A DNA stretch of 64,000 nt from Spirosoma foliorum (GCF_014117325.1 NZ_CP059732.1:3175001-3239000); one strand, 5' to 3'; counted from the stretch's first letter, positions 17,020 to 26,389 are shown. The notes: generated by a model from the letters alone, not told the origin. Program-made: numbers and translations.

Positions 17020-17292
17020 TTAGAATTGTTTATCCAAAATATAGTAATCTATCTTATGCATATACGGGAAGTACGGCAGTGTTTCGATAAGGCTTTTCGC
17101 CTTTTGTTCATCAACATTTTTAAAAATAAGAATGGCATCTTTTTTAGACGTGGCAATAAAAAAACTCTCTAATAGGCCTTCTTCTTTCCAACGATTCACA
17201 AACTCCATTTCCCGCTTTGGTAGTTCTGGGGTTGCTTTTATTTGCGCAATCCCATTTTCTGCCAACGTAATTAAAACTAATATTCTATTCAT
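17020..17292 (-). CDS. Ferredoxin-fold (muconolactone isomerase/YCII-like) small protein
   Basis: 90 residues: NRILVLITLAENGIAQIKAT, then EMEFVNRWKEEGLLESFFIA, KKDAILIFKNVDEQKAKSLI and a C-terminal MHKIDYYIL strand. The beta-alpha-beta-beta-alpha-beta order and the KEEGLLES turn fit the dimeric alpha-beta barrel group that includes muconolactone delta-isomerase and YCII proteins. Function unknown. The neighbouring AraC gene, on the same strand but upstream beyond a hairpin, may or may not regulate it. Confidence 0.65.
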   Translation of the reverse strand: MNRILVLITLAENGIAQIKATPELPKREMEFVNRWKEEGLLESFFIATSKKDAILIFKNVDEQKAKSLIETLPYFPYMHKIDYYILDKQF

Positions 17293-17362
17293 TGCCTGCG
17301 CTATTAAAAATTATTTAATAATGAGGCTGTTTAGGCTTTTCTTTTCAAGTCAAAATCAAGAG

Positions 17363-17445
17363 TTTTTGTCATGCTGACGAAGGAAGCATCTTAAAACTAC
17401 TTGATAGTCGACTTTAAGATGCTTCCTTCGTCAGCATGACAAAAA
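17363..17445. repeat. 33-bp perfect inverted repeat (TTTTTGTCAT family)
   Basis: Arms 17363-17395 and 17413-17445 are exact complements with a 17-base loop. Each outer end reads TTTTTGTCATGCTGACGAAG. The same outer motif and layout recur at 42043-42127 and 58148-58242, so this is one member of a dispersed palindromic family. It also lies downstream of the AraC gene and ends in a T/A run, so it may double as a terminator. Confidence 0.9.
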
Positions 17446-17515
17446 AAACGATTCAACTGAAATAAGAAACCCCAAACAGCTTCGATTAAAAACAAACACA
17501 AAGTTCACTGTAGGG

Positions 17516-18238
17516 TCATTGTAAAAATTGTATCAAATCACTTTTCTTCCTGAGTTTCGACGGGGATATACCAAATAGTTGATACATATATTTGTTCATT
17601 TGCGCCGAGTCATAAAAGCCGCATTCGTAGGCAATGGAGGTAAACAACTCATCTTTTTGGGTAAGAATACGTGCTATGGCATTCCTGACTCTAATCCAAA
17701 CCAGAAGCTTCATGATACTACTTCCGGTTTGCTGCTTAAACAAAAAAATCAGCCGAGAAGGCGATAAGCAGACAGTTTTTGCGATGTACTCAAGGGTTAA
17801 CCTATTAGATTGGTAACCACTATTTATCAGCTCAATGGCATTAAGTATCCTACTATCTACTCGTTGAAGGTCATCATTTAGTTGAATAGACTTTACAATA
17901 TCCTGGATTCTAATTTCATTGCCGGATAGCATAAAGAAATCCATAAACTCGTCTCGATTTCGGAATAGTTCAGCATGTTTATCACCTAACTTTTCTGCTA
18001 ATTTTTCACCCATAAATGAATACGTCTCTATATTCATTATGATTAAATTGCTATTGCTACAAGTGCAGGAATGCTCAACTTGTGGTTTGATAACAAAACC
18101 AAAGATATTTTCACATTTTTTATTGTCGCATACAGTCAAAAAAGGATTATCTGTAGTAAAAACAATTTGATAAGCTGAATGCCTATGAATCTCGACATCT
18201 GATTTATAGGCTTTTAAAACCAAAACTAAATTATTCAT
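17516..18238 (-). CDS. AraC family transcriptional regulator
   Basis: 240 residues. The N-terminal half is a small cupin-like sensor (VEIHRHSAYQIVFTT). The C-terminal helices LTLEYIAKTVCLSPSRLIFL and FTSIAYECGFYDSAQMNKYM form the double helix-turn-helix, ending GISPSKLRKK. It starts 15 bp after the lipoprotein gene stop, so it is probably the last gene of an operon with the lipoprotein and the beta-propeller gene, and may control that operon. Two cysteine pairs (CDNKKC, CTC) in the sensor half are notable. Confidence 0.9.
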   Translation of the reverse strand: MNNLVLVLKAYKSDVEIHRHSAYQIVFTTDNPFLTVCDNKKCENIFGFVIKPQVEHSCTCSNSNLIIMNIETYSFMGEKLAEKLGDKHAELFRNRDEFMDFFMLSGNEIRIQDIVKSIQLNDDLQRVDSRILNAIELINSGYQSNRLTLEYIAKTVCLSPSRLIFLFKQQTGSSIMKLLVWIRVRNAIARILTQKDELFTSIAYECGFYDSAQMNKYMYQLFGISPSKLRKKSDLIQFLQ

Positions 18239-18253
18239 TTTCAGTACACCTGC

Positions 18254-19324
18254 TTAACGAACTACAAATCTTAACTCGGCAAATGATTGGGACTTTTTAG
18301 ATAGTTCTTTACGGGTTATGTCACGATCAAAAAGGCGGTTCAGATTATTGCCCGCGAGATCTTCCAATCGCCCTTCGATTCGGATTCGATACTCTCCTGT
18401 TTGGCACGGCACGTCTGGCGTAAATAAGCCCATTTTCTCTTCGTTTCCGATTTGCCAGCTCCCTGCAACCAGTTGCCCAGTGGGTGTGAACACATGCATT
18501 GTTTCGCTTAGCAAGCTATAATCAAGCGTTTCACCAAACGCAACTTCCAATGGTTGCACACTTCCTGATTTCGGCGGAGAGATCGTCCATCGAGTTGGAG
18601 CGGGGGAAACGCTATCTCGTGAAATCGTCTGGAAGGACTTAGTTATTGACTTCGCCAAGGTGGCTCCCTGTTGATCGGGCCAGGAAGGGGAAATAATGAG
18701 CTGGTAGTACTCGCCAGCCTGCAAGGGCGTTCCTAATCGTTTGTTCGGCTGTAAATCGCGTTTGATTCGACCGGGGTCCAGCCAGAGCGTCAGCATCGTC
18801 CGGTCGGCATTCCATAGCTCTGGTTGAAGATCCAGAAAGACACCCGACAATGTATCCGTTTTGTTTTTGATTAACGAAACATAATTCAGCGATTGCCCCT
18901 CCCGCATCGGCCGGGAGAACTTCAGGTAGATTTTCAGCAGGTTATCCGGCAGCGAATCCTGTGTCGGGTAAATCGCCAGGAGTTCAGGTTTATCGTCAGA
19001 CGCCAACGTTGGAATAGCCAGTTCGCCGAGCTGGTTATTGCGCAGCCAAACCGTATAGTGTAGTCCGCGGGTGAACGGAATCAATGGCTCAAAAATAACA
19101 GCCTCATTACGTTGGCTGATAGCCCCCGCAATAGCCGTCGTTTTTCCTGCCAGCCGTACCACCAGCAATTGACCCAGCGAATCGACTGGCACCGACTGAA
19201 GCAACGGCTTAGGTATGGAAATACCCGTAGCCCGTTTGTCTGACCACTGGATTTCGATGCTCGTTTTTTCTGACTGACGACAGTTCAGCAATAAGCCACA
19301 AACAAAAAAAATCAGGCTATACAT
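18254..19324 (-). CDS. Lipoprotein with Ig-like domains, function unknown
   Basis: About 356 residues from the ATG at 19324, chosen because it gives a clean lipoprotein signal: MYSLIFFVCGLLLNC, with the lipobox Cys. A longer reading from 19438 would overlap the upstream gene and bury that signal. The mature part has beta-rich segments (PLIPFTRGLHYTVWLRNN, LLKIYLKFSRPMREGQSL) like bacterial Ig-like domains used to describe calcium-free surface proteins. Located 34 bp downstream of the beta-propeller gene, so the two likely act together at the cell envelope. No enzyme motif was seen. Confidence 0.6.
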   Translation of the reverse strand: MYSLIFFVCGLLLNCRQSEKTSIEIQWSDKRATGISIPKPLLQSVPVDSLGQLLVVRLAGKTTAIAGAISQRNEAVIFEPLIPFTRGLHYTVWLRNNQLGELAIPTLASDDKPELLAIYPTQDSLPDNLLKIYLKFSRPMREGQSLNYVSLIKNKTDTLSGVFLDLQPELWNADRTMLTLWLDPGRIKRDLQPNKRLGTPLQAGEYYQLIISPSWPDQQGATLAKSITKSFQTISRDSVSPAPTRWTISPPKSGSVQPLEVAFGETLDYSLLSETMHVFTPTGQLVAGSWQIGNEEKMGLFTPDVPCQTGEYRIRIEGRLEDLAGNNLNRLFDRDITRKELSKKSQSFAELRFVVR

Positions 19325-19358
19325 GGTGTATAACCTGATTTTCGCAAACTGGAATTGA

Positions 19359-20471
19359 TTACAAATACCGCTCACTGGAGGTCCAAAGATCAAGGTTGCC
19401 ATTGGATCGACGTTGCAGTAATACCATTCTTGAGTCATCGAGTTTGTCTAGCTGGATCACGTTTGTAACGGGTAATGAAACGAAATCGACGCCGGCAGTC
19501 GCAAAGTTTTCTTCCACCGGTGTGGTCAACGAACCCTGATAGGCTTCAATACTTTTGGCTTTCACCTTAAATACGGGTCGACTCGAATTGGCCATCATCA
19601 AAAATGATTCATTCCCTTTTTTCAGAATGACCATATCCAGCGGCTGGTTACCACTCCCCATTTCGGCAACCGTACGACCTTTCACATGACTGCCAGCCTT
19701 TAGCTCATCGAGTGGAAACAAAACCAGCGGGGTGCAGGTGTAGCTGGCCAACAAATATTTTTTACCCTTTATCTCCGTCGTTGTAAAGGTCTTGATCGGA
19801 GCCATTGTTTCATATCGGCCGTGCGCAGCGTGGTAGATTTCGAGCGAAGCCTGATCCTGCGCCTTGGTAAACGGAAATGGAATACTGCGGAAGGTAGAGC
19901 CAAACTGCTGATTCGACAATCCACTCACCAGCAGCTTGCCGTCGGCAAAACCCATATCGGAAATGGACGCAACGCGTAAAGGCTCTCCTCGGCCATCTTT
20001 GGCATCTTCGGCCGGGGCGTTGGTTAGCGCCAGCGTTGAGAAGGGAACATCTTTCAACGATACAGGTGTAATTTTATCTCCTTCCACCTTGAGCAATACG
20101 GGCGTTCCATCGCTATGTTGCACCGCGCAGTACACAGTCTTCGATTGCGGATTTACGGCAATATCCTGAATGGTGATATTCTTTACCTCCGTACCCAAAA
20201 GAGCCGCAATCTTCTGATCAATATTTTTGACATCGACCGCATTGGGTTTCTCGACAAGGTTGGCGTCTTTGGTATCAATCGCAAACACGGTGGCACTCTT
20301 TCCATCGCCAATGAATAAGACGCCCTCAGGGCCAAATGTCAAAGCATTGATCGACTTAATGGTCGGTGTTCCAACTTCCAATCCATACTTGCTTTTAGGC
20401 GAACGGGTTGTTGTTGCCAGCAATAAAAGGCCAGCACACCCGATGGTCAGCACGGCATATAGTCGTTTCAT
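19359..20471 (-). CDS. Exported beta-propeller-like protein, function unknown
   Basis: 370 residues with an N-terminal signal peptide (LYAVLTIGCAGLLLLATT). Repeating strand blocks such as NALTFGPEGVLFIGDGKSAT, ITIQDIAVNPQSKTVYCAVQ and SISDMGFADGKLLVSGLS suggest a beta-propeller fold. Probably periplasmic. No catalytic residues could be assigned. It leads a probable three-gene operon with the lipoprotein at 18254 and the AraC regulator at 17516. Similar pairs in related bacteria are, to my knowledge, annotated only as hypothetical. Confidence 0.6.
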   Translation of the reverse strand: MKRLYAVLTIGCAGLLLLATTTRSPKSKYGLEVGTPTIKSINALTFGPEGVLFIGDGKSATVFAIDTKDANLVEKPNAVDVKNIDQKIAALLGTEVKNITIQDIAVNPQSKTVYCAVQHSDGTPVLLKVEGDKITPVSLKDVPFSTLALTNAPAEDAKDGRGEPLRVASISDMGFADGKLLVSGLSNQQFGSTFRSIPFPFTKAQDQASLEIYHAAHGRYETMAPIKTFTTTEIKGKKYLLASYTCTPLVLFPLDELKAGSHVKGRTVAEMGSGNQPLDMVILKKGNESFLMMANSSRPVFKVKAKSIEAYQGSLTTPVEENFATAGVDFVSLPVTNVIQLDKLDDSRMVLLQRRSNGNLDLWTSSERYL

Positions 20472-20552
20472 GTTGATTGAGTTTAGTTTTAAAAGAATAC
20501 GTTGATTGACAAGGCTAATGTAAGCATAACAACCTGATGTTCAATCACTCTT

Positions 20553-20864
20553 TTATGAATTTCCAGCAACAGGCTCCAAGGGTTCGTAGTCTATTTCCAG
20601 GAAATCCTGTACTGTTGGGATCCAATGCTCCTGTACAAACTGAACATGGGCCGGATGGTTGTTATAGTAAGCATACTTCTCTGCACTATCGAACTCCATA
20701 GACAGCCCAAAATTGAAATTGTTTTTCGTTCCAATTTGCTTCAGGCCTTCAAATTTTTGCACGCCAGGTATAGCGGCTAATGCTAACGCAGCCTCGAAAA
20801 ATGCCTGCTCCTGCAGCGAATCAATTTGATCCTTCAGCTTAAAAACAACGGTATGTCGTATCAT
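20553..20864 (-). CDS. Dabb family (stress-responsive alpha/beta barrel) protein
   Basis: 103 residues starting MIRHTVVFKLKDQIDSLQEQ, with the conserved VKFEGLKQIGT-like and NFGLSMEFDSAEKYAYYNNH segments and HPAHVQFVQEHWIPTV. This is the Dabb dimeric barrel fold. Members are small cytoplasmic proteins tied to stress or to polyketide-type cyclisation in other kingdoms. The bacterial role is unclear. Single gene. Confidence 0.88.
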   Translation of the reverse strand: MIRHTVVFKLKDQIDSLQEQAFFEAALALAAIPGVQKFEGLKQIGTKNNFNFGLSMEFDSAEKYAYYNNHPAHVQFVQEHWIPTVQDFLEIDYEPLEPVAGNS

Positions 20865-20921
20865 AAATTCAGTTAAATTGGCTGTATTTTCTGGCGCGGG
20901 TATTTACCCGTGCCAGCTTAC

Positions 20922-20961
20922 AAAAAACGCCCTGACTTGATAAGACACAAGCCAGGGCGTT
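20922..20961 (-). terminator. Rho-independent terminator for the YceI gene
   Basis: Stem arms 20926-20939 and 20948-20961 (AACGCCCTG core) with one mismatch and an 8-base loop, followed on the minus strand by a run of six T's. It lies 18 bp after the YceI stop. Confidence 0.85.
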
Positions 20962-20979
20962 CTAATGCATATTCATTAC

Positions 20980-21555
20980 TTATTGCTTGGTGAATTCACC
21001 GGTAACTTTTAGTTCGATTTCATCACTAACCACCACAACCGGAATTGTACCTACGCCAAAATCAGAGCGTTTCAGGGTACCCGTTACTTTAAAACCAGCT
21101 TTTTCCTGCTCTTTGCCGCCCATGCCTTTCGCGGTTACGGGACCATTCATCACAACCGCCAGGGTTACTGGTTTCGTTACACCATGCATGGTCAGGTCAC
21201 CTACGAGCGTGTACTTTTTACCGTCTACTTTCTTGAACGATGTGCTCTTGAACGTTAGCGTTGGAAACTTCGCTGCATCAAAGAAATCGGGGCTTTTCAG
21301 GTGACCATCGCGCCGTTCGTTGTCGGTGCTGATGCTGTTTACGTCAGCCGAAAAAGCAAAGGTAGCATCCGACAGATCGGGTTTTGCCGATGTAATTGTG
21401 GCATCGAATGTTTTAAACTTACCATCTACCTCCGACAGCAAATTGTGCGTAACGGTGAATCCTACGCCTGAGTGCGCTTTATCAACTGCCCAGGTTTGTG
21501 CATTAGCCGCTGAAAAGGCAAGTAAAGAAGCAACTGTAAATAGAATCGATTTCAT
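20980..21555 (-). CDS. YceI family periplasmic protein
   Basis: 191 residues with a signal peptide (SILFTVASLLAFSAANAQ). The mature protein has the YceI pattern: WAVDKAHSGVGFTVTHNL, RRDGHLKSPDFFDAAKFPTL, TFKSTSFKKVDGK and DLTMHGVTKPVTLAVV. The fold is a lipocalin-like barrel that binds long isoprenoid or amide lipids in the periplasm. Followed by a clear terminator, so it is monocistronic. The gap on its 5' side also holds the palindrome at 21621-21666. Confidence 0.94.
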   Translation of the reverse strand: MKSILFTVASLLAFSAANAQTWAVDKAHSGVGFTVTHNLLSEVDGKFKTFDATITSAKPDLSDATFAFSADVNSISTDNERRDGHLKSPDFFDAAKFPTLTFKSTSFKKVDGKKYTLVGDLTMHGVTKPVTLAVVMNGPVTAKGMGGKEQEKAGFKVTGTLKRSDFGVGTIPVVVVSDEIELKVTGEFTKQ

Positions 21556-21620
21556 GTGTGATTGGAATTGGATTGGTGAAAATTGAATTTAAGCAATATA
21601 GTTAACTAATTGATTCTTTG

Positions 21621-21666
21621 GATTCTGTCGATGCGATCACCACTGATTAGCCGCATCGACAGAATC
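21621..21666. repeat. 15-bp inverted repeat after the receptor gene
   Basis: GATTCTGTCGATGCG at 21621-21635 and its complement at 21652-21666, 16-base loop. It follows the stop of the minus-strand receptor gene by 8 bp, so it may end that transcript, though no T run follows. The flanking TAGATTCT/GATTCT words link it to the repeats at 44512 and 60751. Confidence 0.7.
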
Positions 21667-21673
21667 TAAAAAC

Positions 21674-24307
21674 TTATTTTGGACGTCCACCACCCGCAGG
21701 TGCTGCCTGCGGCTGTCCGCCACCATCGCCACCACCTTCACCTTTCACATCGTCGTTACTTACCGAGCGCGACTTCCGGCGATTCTCTTCAAAGGTCATT
21801 TTACCGATACGGTAGGTGAACGTTACTTTTAGGTTTGCATTGTACAGGTGGTTAACGTTTACCTGAGTAAGCGTCGGAGAATTCAGGGTAGTGCGCATGG
21901 TTACACCATTACCCGCAAAGTTCTCTGCCGCCAGTCCGATGCTGCCCCGTTTGCTGGCCAGATCTTTCCGAACGCCCAGCGAGTACATGTAAAAGCTACC
22001 CATCGTTCCCTGCAGTTGTGGGCTTGGTCCCCGGAAAAAGCTGAATACCTGAGCACTCCAGCCCTTATCCAATTGGAGCTGACTCATCAATCGTCCACCA
22101 ATACTTATGCCAGAATTGTCGATAAGTTGAGTTTTTCCATCAGTACCCTGGGTTGTGCCCTGCATGTACATATAGTAACCATCCAGGCCACCGTTGAGGC
22201 TCCATTTCGATGTCAGGTTCGTGTTGAAGAAAATGTTCGTCCCAACCGTACGCTGCACTCCGATATTCTGGAACGTCGTAATAATAGAACCTGCGGCAAA
22301 GCCTTGTGCCGTATCACCAGGGATACGAACCTGCGTTATTGCGTTGTTGGTCAACCGGCCAAACACCGAAGCGTTCAGGTACGTTTTCTTGATGGTCGTG
22401 CTCAAACTTACTTCAGCGTTATCGGTTAATTCGGGGCTCAGATTTGGGTTACCTTTCGAGATCGTTAACGGGTTAGCCGCATTGACGTTCGGGTTCAGCT
22501 GTTGCAGACCCGGCCGTTGGATACGTCGATTGTAACCTGCTTTGAGTGTGGTACCGCCTTTCAACCCCTTCGATACGTTAATACTTGGCACAAGGTTGCT
22601 ATAGTCCGGAATATTTAATGGCGTATTTTCATTAGCCGTAGCTGTAATGCCCGTATGTTCGTAGCGTGTTCCTACTTTAAAAGTGTATTTGCTTGGTGTT
22701 ACGTAGGTATACGAGATATAGCCCGCGCCAATGTTCTGACTATAGTTCAACGATCCGGGAGGGTTTGTTTGATCTACAGCCAGTTCTCCTGAGCTACCAC
22801 TTACCAGATACTGGTAACGGCTATCTACCTGACGCATAATGGCTTTACCGCCAAACTCCAGTAATTGATTTTTCCGGATCGGTGTTTGATAGTCCGACTG
22901 AATGGTTATTTCCTGGTTAGTATTATTATTCAGGTTCTGCTGGCGGCCCGTCAGGGCTCCGGTACTGGTGTTCAGCAGGTCGGCGAAGAAATTATTTGTC
23001 AGTCCCGTTCGGCTATATTGAGTCGAAATACTCCACTCCTGCTGTGGTTTGAATGTACGAACATAGTCCAGATTCATATCGACCGAGTTTGACAGATCTT
23101 TCCGATTTACATCCCGGTCAGTTATGCTCTGTAGCACATTGTCAGAAAACGTGCTGGTCAATTGCTGCTGCTGTTGAACAAAATTGCGGGTGCCATAGCG
23201 AACATTGGCCGATAACGACTGGTTCTTAGCCAGGTCATAGTCGAAGCCTAAGGTATACTGACCAAATACTGGCTTATCGAAGGCGGTACCTGCCTGACTG
23301 GTTCGCACAGATTGCCCGCCAAACGTTGTTGTCTGATCTAAGGTTGAGGAGGCATGGTTGTACATTGCCCGACCAAATCCACCGAGTGTAATACCCAGCT
23401 TTCCTTGCCGATACGAACCGTTCAGGCCCAGGTTAGATGCCCGAAGGCCTGCTCCCGCGTCCACATTCAAGGTCAAGCCATGTAGCGTATTCTTTTTCGT
23501 GACGATGTTGATAATACCGGCGGCACCTTCAGCATCGTATTTAGCCGAAGGACTCGTAATTACCTCTACCGTTTTGATCATGTCGGCAGGGATTTGCTTA
23601 AGCGCATCGGCTACGCTGGCCGCTACAATTGTCGATGGTTTGTTATTGATCAATACCCGAATGTTGGAACTTCCCCGTAGACTCACGTTGCCATCCAGAT
23701 CGACCGACAGCATCGGCACGCGTTTCAATACATCCGACGCGTCGCCCCCTTTTGCAGTCATATCTTTATCGGCATTGAACACCAGACGGTCTACTTTCTC
23801 TTCAATCAACGCAGCGTTCCCGGTTACAACCACTTCACCCAGCATGCGAACATCGGCAGGCAGTTTCACGGAGCCCAGATTGATATCCGTTCCTTTCGCA
23901 ATCGTGAACGACTTGGAATCGCGGGTTTTATAACCAATAAATGAGTACTGAAGCCGATACTCGCCCGGTGCTAATTTGGCGAGCGTGAAAGCCCCTTTCG
24001 CATCCGATGTTGTCCCATCGACAGGCTTATTGGTTTTCACATTCATGAGAGCGATGGTCGCAAACTCAACGGGTTTCCCGGAAGTTGAATCGACCAGAAC
24101 ACCGGCAATCTTGCCATTACCTTTGGGAGTGTCGTCGGCTACGCCCGTAAACTCGGCTTTTTTACGTCCATTGTCCTGGCCAAAACCACCAGGTCCGCCG
24201 GGGCCACCACCTGGAGGGCCGCCAAATTGCGCATAGGCCGTCTGAACAATTGCCAGACCGCTCCAGAGACCAAATGTTAGAAGTCGAAGTATAAGTTGCT
24301 TACGCAT
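21674..24307 (-). CDS. TonB-dependent receptor / outer membrane beta-barrel protein
   Basis: 877 residues. A signal peptide is followed by a Gly/Pro-rich stretch (FGGPPGGGPGGPGGF), a CarboxypepD_reg-like domain (GKIAGVLVDSTSGKPVEFAT, about residues 60-150), a plug domain (DASDVLKRVPMLSVDLDGNV, RGSSNIRVLINNKPS, VEVITSPSAKYDAEGAAGI) and a long C-terminal OMP_b-brl_3-type barrel ending in a Gly/Pro/Ala-rich tail. The family imports or binds substrates at the outer membrane. The tail after the barrel is unusual. It is divergent from a LytS/LytTR pair, which could control it. Substrate unknown. Confidence 0.92.
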   Translation of the reverse strand: MRKQLILRLLTFGLWSGLAIVQTAYAQFGGPPGGGPGGPGGFGQDNGRKKAEFTGVADDTPKGNGKIAGVLVDSTSGKPVEFATIALMNVKTNKPVDGTTSDAKGAFTLAKLAPGEYRLQYSFIGYKTRDSKSFTIAKGTDINLGSVKLPADVRMLGEVVVTGNAALIEEKVDRLVFNADKDMTAKGGDASDVLKRVPMLSVDLDGNVSLRGSSNIRVLINNKPSTIVAASVADALKQIPADMIKTVEVITSPSAKYDAEGAAGIINIVTKKNTLHGLTLNVDAGAGLRASNLGLNGSYRQGKLGITLGGFGRAMYNHASSTLDQTTTFGGQSVRTSQAGTAFDKPVFGQYTLGFDYDLAKNQSLSANVRYGTRNFVQQQQQLTSTFSDNVLQSITDRDVNRKDLSNSVDMNLDYVRTFKPQQEWSISTQYSRTGLTNNFFADLLNTSTGALTGRQQNLNNNTNQEITIQSDYQTPIRKNQLLEFGGKAIMRQVDSRYQYLVSGSSGELAVDQTNPPGSLNYSQNIGAGYISYTYVTPSKYTFKVGTRYEHTGITATANENTPLNIPDYSNLVPSINVSKGLKGGTTLKAGYNRRIQRPGLQQLNPNVNAANPLTISKGNPNLSPELTDNAEVSLSTTIKKTYLNASVFGRLTNNAITQVRIPGDTAQGFAAGSIITTFQNIGVQRTVGTNIFFNTNLTSKWSLNGGLDGYYMYMQGTTQGTDGKTQLIDNSGISIGGRLMSQLQLDKGWSAQVFSFFRGPSPQLQGTMGSFYMYSLGVRKDLASKRGSIGLAAENFAGNGVTMRTTLNSPTLTQVNVNHLYNANLKVTFTYRIGKMTFEENRRKSRSVSNDDVKGEGGGDGGGQPQAAPAGGGRPK

Positions 24308-24563
24308 TGGTATGTAATGATTTCAGATTGATCGTTCAAATCAACTACCGTTCTATCAATCCAAAAAATGCAATAGACTGAGTACTGTAAAACATCGGCA
24401 GATAGCCCATTTTAGACGATGAATGGCTAAGTAGTTATACCGACTGAAAAATCAGGCCATTCATCGGTCAAACTAAGCAAGCCATCGGCAAAGTTGGGGG
24501 AATCAGCGATTGGCTAAAGGGGTGTCGGAGATTTGCAGTAAACTTGTAGCTTTCCTGACAATT

Positions 24564-25631
24564 ATGGCTGCTACTCTGTTTTCCCGACGCTATGTTCCTG
24601 TACTGATCCACGTACTGGGCTGGTTTTTAATGGGCTATCTGCTGTTTTTTTCTCAGTCGTTTAATTCAGACATCCAATTTCCTCGTCTTTTCTGGGTCAG
24701 ACAGTGCATTTTCTTTGGCCTGATGGTTTGCATTTTCTATTTGAATTCGCAGCGACTGGTTCCCCGGTTGCTTTTGCAGGGACAAACCAGTCAATACATT
24801 CTGGCCTTATTTGCCATGATTCTTACCGTGCTGATTCTAGTGGCTTGTGTTGAATTCGGCTTTGATCTAGCCACGAAAATGCACCTCGCTTTCCATCCCG
24901 ATGGCAAGGGGAAACCTAAACTCTATGGCTGGCTTCAGCCTACCTTGTTTACCATTCTGCTCGTGTTAGGGATTAGCACTAGCATTGCGATGTTGTTAAA
25001 ATGGCAGGATGATGCGAATCTTCGAATCTCCCTTGAACAGGCGAAAACAACCTCCGAACTCTCGTTTCTGAAAGCCCAGATCAACCCTCATTTCTTTTTC
25101 AACACGCTCAACAATATTTACGCGCTCACGTTAATCGATACCGAAACGGCCCGTGAAGCTATCCATCGGCTCTCCCGAATGATGCGCTATGTTCTTTATG
25201 AAACTCAGTCGGGTACTACCCTGATGAGTAAAGAGTTATCGTTCGTTAGCGACTATATCCAACTTATGCAGTTGCGCCTGACCGATAAAGTGTCTGTTAC
25301 GTTCAATACGCCAAACCCATTGCATGACCAGCCCATTGCGCCCATGCTCTTGCTTCCCTTTGTAGAAAATGCCTTTAAACACGGCGTCAGTGCCATGCAT
25401 CCAAGCCGGATACATATCGCCATCGAACAGGAGCCAAATAAATTATTACTCGATGTTCATAATACATTATTTGTTGAAAAAGCGCCCTCGCTCGAAACAG
25501 GAAATGGCATTGGCCTGACCAACACCCGCCGTCGGCTCGATCTACTTTATCCAGGGCAGTACGAACTTCAAATCAATGAGCATACGACCGCTGGCGAATA
25601 CCATGTACACCTTACCCTTAATCTGGCATGA
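24564..25631 (+). CDS. LytS/YehU-type sensor histidine kinase
   Basis: About 355 residues. Four N-terminal membrane helices (PVLIHVLGWFLMGYLLFFSQ; QCIFFGLMVCIFYLNS; ILALFAMILTVLILVACVEF; LFTILLVLGISTSIAMLL) are followed by the His_kinase signature SFLKAQINPHFFFNTLNNIY with the phospho-His, and a degenerate HATPase (PMLLLPFVENAFKHGV, NGIGLTNTRRRLDLLYPG). The ATG at 24564 is preferred over an in-frame TTG at 24510. Its stop overlaps the start of the next gene (ATGA), so kinase and regulator are made together. Divergent from the receptor at 21674. Confidence 0.92.
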   Translation: MAATLFSRRYVPVLIHVLGWFLMGYLLFFSQSFNSDIQFPRLFWVRQCIFFGLMVCIFYLNSQRLVPRLLLQGQTSQYILALFAMILTVLILVACVEFGFDLATKMHLAFHPDGKGKPKLYGWLQPTLFTILLVLGISTSIAMLLKWQDDANLRISLEQAKTTSELSFLKAQINPHFFFNTLNNIYALTLIDTETAREAIHRLSRMMRYVLYETQSGTTLMSKELSFVSDYIQLMQLRLTDKVSVTFNTPNPLHDQPIAPMLLLPFVENAFKHGVSAMHPSRIHIAIEQEPNKLLLDVHNTLFVEKAPSLETGNGIGLTNTRRRLDLLYPGQYELQINEHTTAGEYHVHLTLNLA

Positions 25632-26389
25632 CACTTTCCTGTATTGCGGTAGATGACGAACCGCTGGCTCTGGGCCTTGTCTGTGCGTTCATCGAAAAGA
25701 CCCCTTTTCTCCAATTAGTCGGCCGATACAGCAGCGCTGTCGAAGCTTTACAGGCATTAATAACGACACCCATAGACGTTATTTTTCTGGATATTCAGAT
25801 GCCGGATTTAACGGGTCTGGAACTGGCTCGTGTACTGGAACGCAGCAATCGGGGAGCACAAACAACGCGGATCATTTTCACAACCGCCTTCGATCAATTT
25901 GCGCTCGATGGGTTCCGGGTTGATGCACTCGATTACCTGCTCAAACCATTCAACTACGAAGAGTTTCTAAGGGCGGCCAGTAAGGCCCGTAATTACTTTG
26001 AGCTAGTACAACGTCCTGAATCATCGCCTGTTGTCGCTCCCCAAACCATTCCCATTGACCCTTCGGATGACTATCTGTTCCTGAAGGTAGAGTATCAGTT
26101 AGTTCGGGTTGCTTATAATGACATTTTGTATATCGAAGGGCTAAAAGACTACGTAAAAGTCTATCGGCAAAGCGACACTACCAAGCCACTACTCTCGTTA
26201 ACCAGCCTTAAAACTTTAGAAGAAAAATTACCGACCAAGCAGTTCATGCGCGTGCATCGGTCGTTCATTGTCGCCCTCGACCGAATCAATGCCGTTACGC
26301 GCAACTCCGTACAGATTGGCCAAACCATGATTCCGGTTAGCGATCAGTACAAAGACGTTTTCGGTCAGTTCATCAGCCGCTGGTTGTAG
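25628..26389 (+). CDS. LytTR family response regulator
   Basis: 253 residues. Receiver domain 1-125 with acidic pocket AVDDEP, phospho-Asp in VIFLDIQMPDLTGLEL, Thr in IIFTTAFDQ and Lys in YLLKPFNYEEF. The C-terminal LytTR DNA-binding domain includes DILYIEGLKDYVKVY and the KQFMRVHRSFIVALDRI segment typical of AlgR/AgrA regulators. Translationally coupled to the sensor kinase. A likely target is the divergent outer membrane receptor. Confidence 0.95.
   Translation: MTLSCIAVDDEPLALGLVCAFIEKTPFLQLVGRYSSAVEALQALITTPIDVIFLDIQMPDLTGLELARVLERSNRGAQTTRIIFTTAFDQFALDGFRVDALDYLLKPFNYEEFLRAASKARNYFELVQRPESSPVVAPQTIPIDPSDDYLFLKVEYQLVRVAYNDILYIEGLKDYVKVYRQSDTTKPLLSLTSLKTLEEKLPTKQFMRVHRSFIVALDRINAVTRNSVQIGQTMIPVSDQYKDVFGQFISRWL

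Noticed and set aside
16869..17445. CRISPR array or tRNA
   Set aside because: The structures are isolated long hairpins without repeat-spacer periodicity, and no cloverleaf or CCA-type end is present.
22000..23933. Several long plus-strand frames (up to about 190 codons)
   Set aside because: All are antisense to the TonB-dependent receptor and follow its codon pattern.
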